The notes beneath the pieces are model-generated. The model saw nothing but the letters and a program-made list of their open reading frames with translations. It was not told the DNA's origin and searched no databases. A program made the position numbers and the translations under genes. A stretch of DNA of 64,000 bases. Origin: Rhizobiaceae bacterium (GTDB lineage: Bacteria; Pseudomonadota; Alphaproteobacteria; Rhizobiales; Rhizobiaceae). Positions 63,183 through 64,000 of this stretch are shown here, piece after piece. Where the stretch lies: assembly GCA_027483885.1 (NCBI GenBank), contig JAIXTO010000071.1, positions 1-64,000 of the forward strand, written 5' to 3'. Positions within the stretch are counted from its first letter, which is position 1, and each line of letters opens with the position of its first letter.

Positions 63183-63380
63183 CGCTTCGTCCCGGGTGAC
63201 TGTCCAGAAGCCCAGTGTGGCTTGTTGGGGCCAGCCCGGGAGTTGCCGCACGATCATGGCCGCAGACCTGTCGCAACACCCACCTGACGGTGCCAAGCGA
63301 CGAGCCGGACAGCTCGCATTCGTCCGGCCCTTGCTTTCAAAACCAATTCAGCGGCCATTGCGCTTGCGCGCCAATCACCT

Positions 63381-64000
63381 TTACCAGAGATCCACGTGGC
63401 GATTGACGTCCTTGTACAGAAGGTAACGGAAGCGGCTGGGGCCGCTGGCATAACAGGCCTGCGGGCAAAACGCGCGCAACCACATGAAATCGCCGGCTTC
63501 GACTTCCACCCAATCGGTGTTGAGGCGGTAAACGGCCTTGCCTTCCAGCACGTAGAGGCCGTGTTCCATCACATGGGTTTCCATGAAGGGAATGGTGCCG
63601 CCTGGCTCAAACGTGACGATGTTGAGATGCATGTCGTAGCGAATGTCGGAGGGATCAATGAAGCGCGTCGTGCCCCAGGCGCCGTTCGTATCGGGCATGT
63701 GGGCGATCTCTTGATCGCTTTCGTGGGAGAAGATGGCCGGTGGCAAATCAATATCTTCAACAGCCTGGAAGACCTTGCGCACCCAATGAAACTTGGCCGG
63801 TGCTACTGAGGTGTTTTCGACCGTCCACTTTGCTCCAGCCGGCAGATAGGCGAAGGAGCCAGCGCGCAGGGCATGCGGCGTGCCGTCGAGGGTGATGGTG
63901 AACTCTCCGTCAACAACGAAGAGGGCCGCCTGCGCCTTGGCATTCGGTTCCGGCCTGGTGCTGCCGCCGCCGGGTGCTACTTCCACGATGTATTGCGCAA
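63381..64000 (-). CDS. allE: (S)-ureidoglycine aminohydrolase, C-terminal part (cut by window end)
   Basis: Bicupin Mn-dependent enzyme releasing ammonia from ureidoglycine in allantoin/purine breakdown. Frame is open to the window end (YIVEVAPGG just inside); residues before that are missing, about 60-70 of 270. The second cupin carries the metal site: FMETHVMEHGLYVLEG and the C-terminal FMWLRAFCPQACYA, RYLLYKDVNRH. The 200 bp to the last polysaccharide gene show nothing recognised. Converges with the polysaccharide operon, so the two loci are separate. Confidence 0.93.
   Translation of the reverse strand, partial: AQYIVEVAPGGGSTRPEPNAKAQAALFVVDGEFTITLDGTPHALRAGSFAYLPAGAKWTVENTSVAPAKFHWVRKVFQAVEDIDLPPAIFSHESDQEIAHMPDTNGAWGTTRFIDPSDIRYDMHLNIVTFEPGGTIPFMETHVMEHGLYVLEGKAVYRLNTDWVEVEAGDFMWLRAFCPQACYASGPSRFRYLLYKDVNRHVDLW

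Noticed and set aside
1-64000. CRISPR array, rRNA operon, replication origin
   Set aside because: No regularly spaced repeats, no rRNA signature sequences and no repABC/dnaA-box cluster were seen.

Overview
The window reads as chromosome of an alphaproteobacterium of the Rhizobiaceae (Agrobacterium/Rhizobium/Allorhizobium-like). Support comes from the gene families present: GlcD/GlcE/GlcF glycolate oxidase, plant-type glutamate-cysteine ligase, an LsrB-like LysR regulator, DUF1127, DUF992 and BTLCP-type cysteine peptidase proteins, Pit transporter, RsmE, RlmE, BdhA, GuaB and a rhizobial exopolysaccharide locus. Genus is an inference; no 16S rRNA or plasmid replication gene is present.

Layout. 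1-30 kb is mostly conserved chromosomal genes: a HAD hydrolase fragment, tag, an L,D-transpeptidase, an LpxQ-like outer membrane barrel, the glcDEF operon (minus strand), NUDIX, pit, rsmE, gshA, DUF937 and DUF1127 proteins, an LsrB-like regulator, a classical autotransporter after an AT-rich leader, dienelactone hydrolase, bdhA-patatin, adhP, MAPEG, guaB, a Tat-exported metallo-beta-lactamase-fold protein, an MFS pump and the overlapping ppx-rlmE pair. From tRNA-Gln(CUG) at 30.34 kb to about 42.6 kb lies an accessory, partly decayed segment: a broken reading frame, a PaiB / MarR / DUF417 module tied together by four identical-architecture operators (TATGC-N5-GCATA), a frameshifted YeeE/YedE gene, a truncated reductase, a second MBL hydrolase with a divergent LysR gene, a crippled IS5-type element, and a four-gene oxidoreductase operon (two SDRs, an old yellow enzyme, an MDR reductase) facing a TetR gene across palindromic sites.

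42.8-48.5 kb is a compact one-carbon/aromatic locus: a LigM-type tetrahydrofolate-dependent O-demethylase, a FadR-type GntR regulator, formyl-THF deformylase PurU, an extradiol (catechol 2,3-) dioxygenase and a divergent MetF-like protein. A TGTATACA palindrome lies upstream of ligM, upstream of the regulator, and between the dioxygenase and metF genes, which suggests one regulon for methoxylated aromatic use with recycling of methyl-THF. I consider this and the TATGC-N5-GCATA module the two most interesting systems in the window.

48.6-63.2 kb holds a DUF992 protein and an exopolysaccharide locus: sugar transferase, ManC, Ugd, a phosphoesterase, an unrecognised membrane-anchored protein, a BTLCP peptidase, a Wzy/ligase-like membrane protein, a Wza-like lipoprotein, a low-complexity secreted protein, a Wzc/ExoP-like tyrosine autokinase and a small anchored protein. 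It supplies GDP-mannose and UDP-glucuronate and has an export/polymerisation core, but no Wzx flippase and no glycosyltransferase other than the initiating one. The window ends inside allE (ureidoglycine aminohydrolase).
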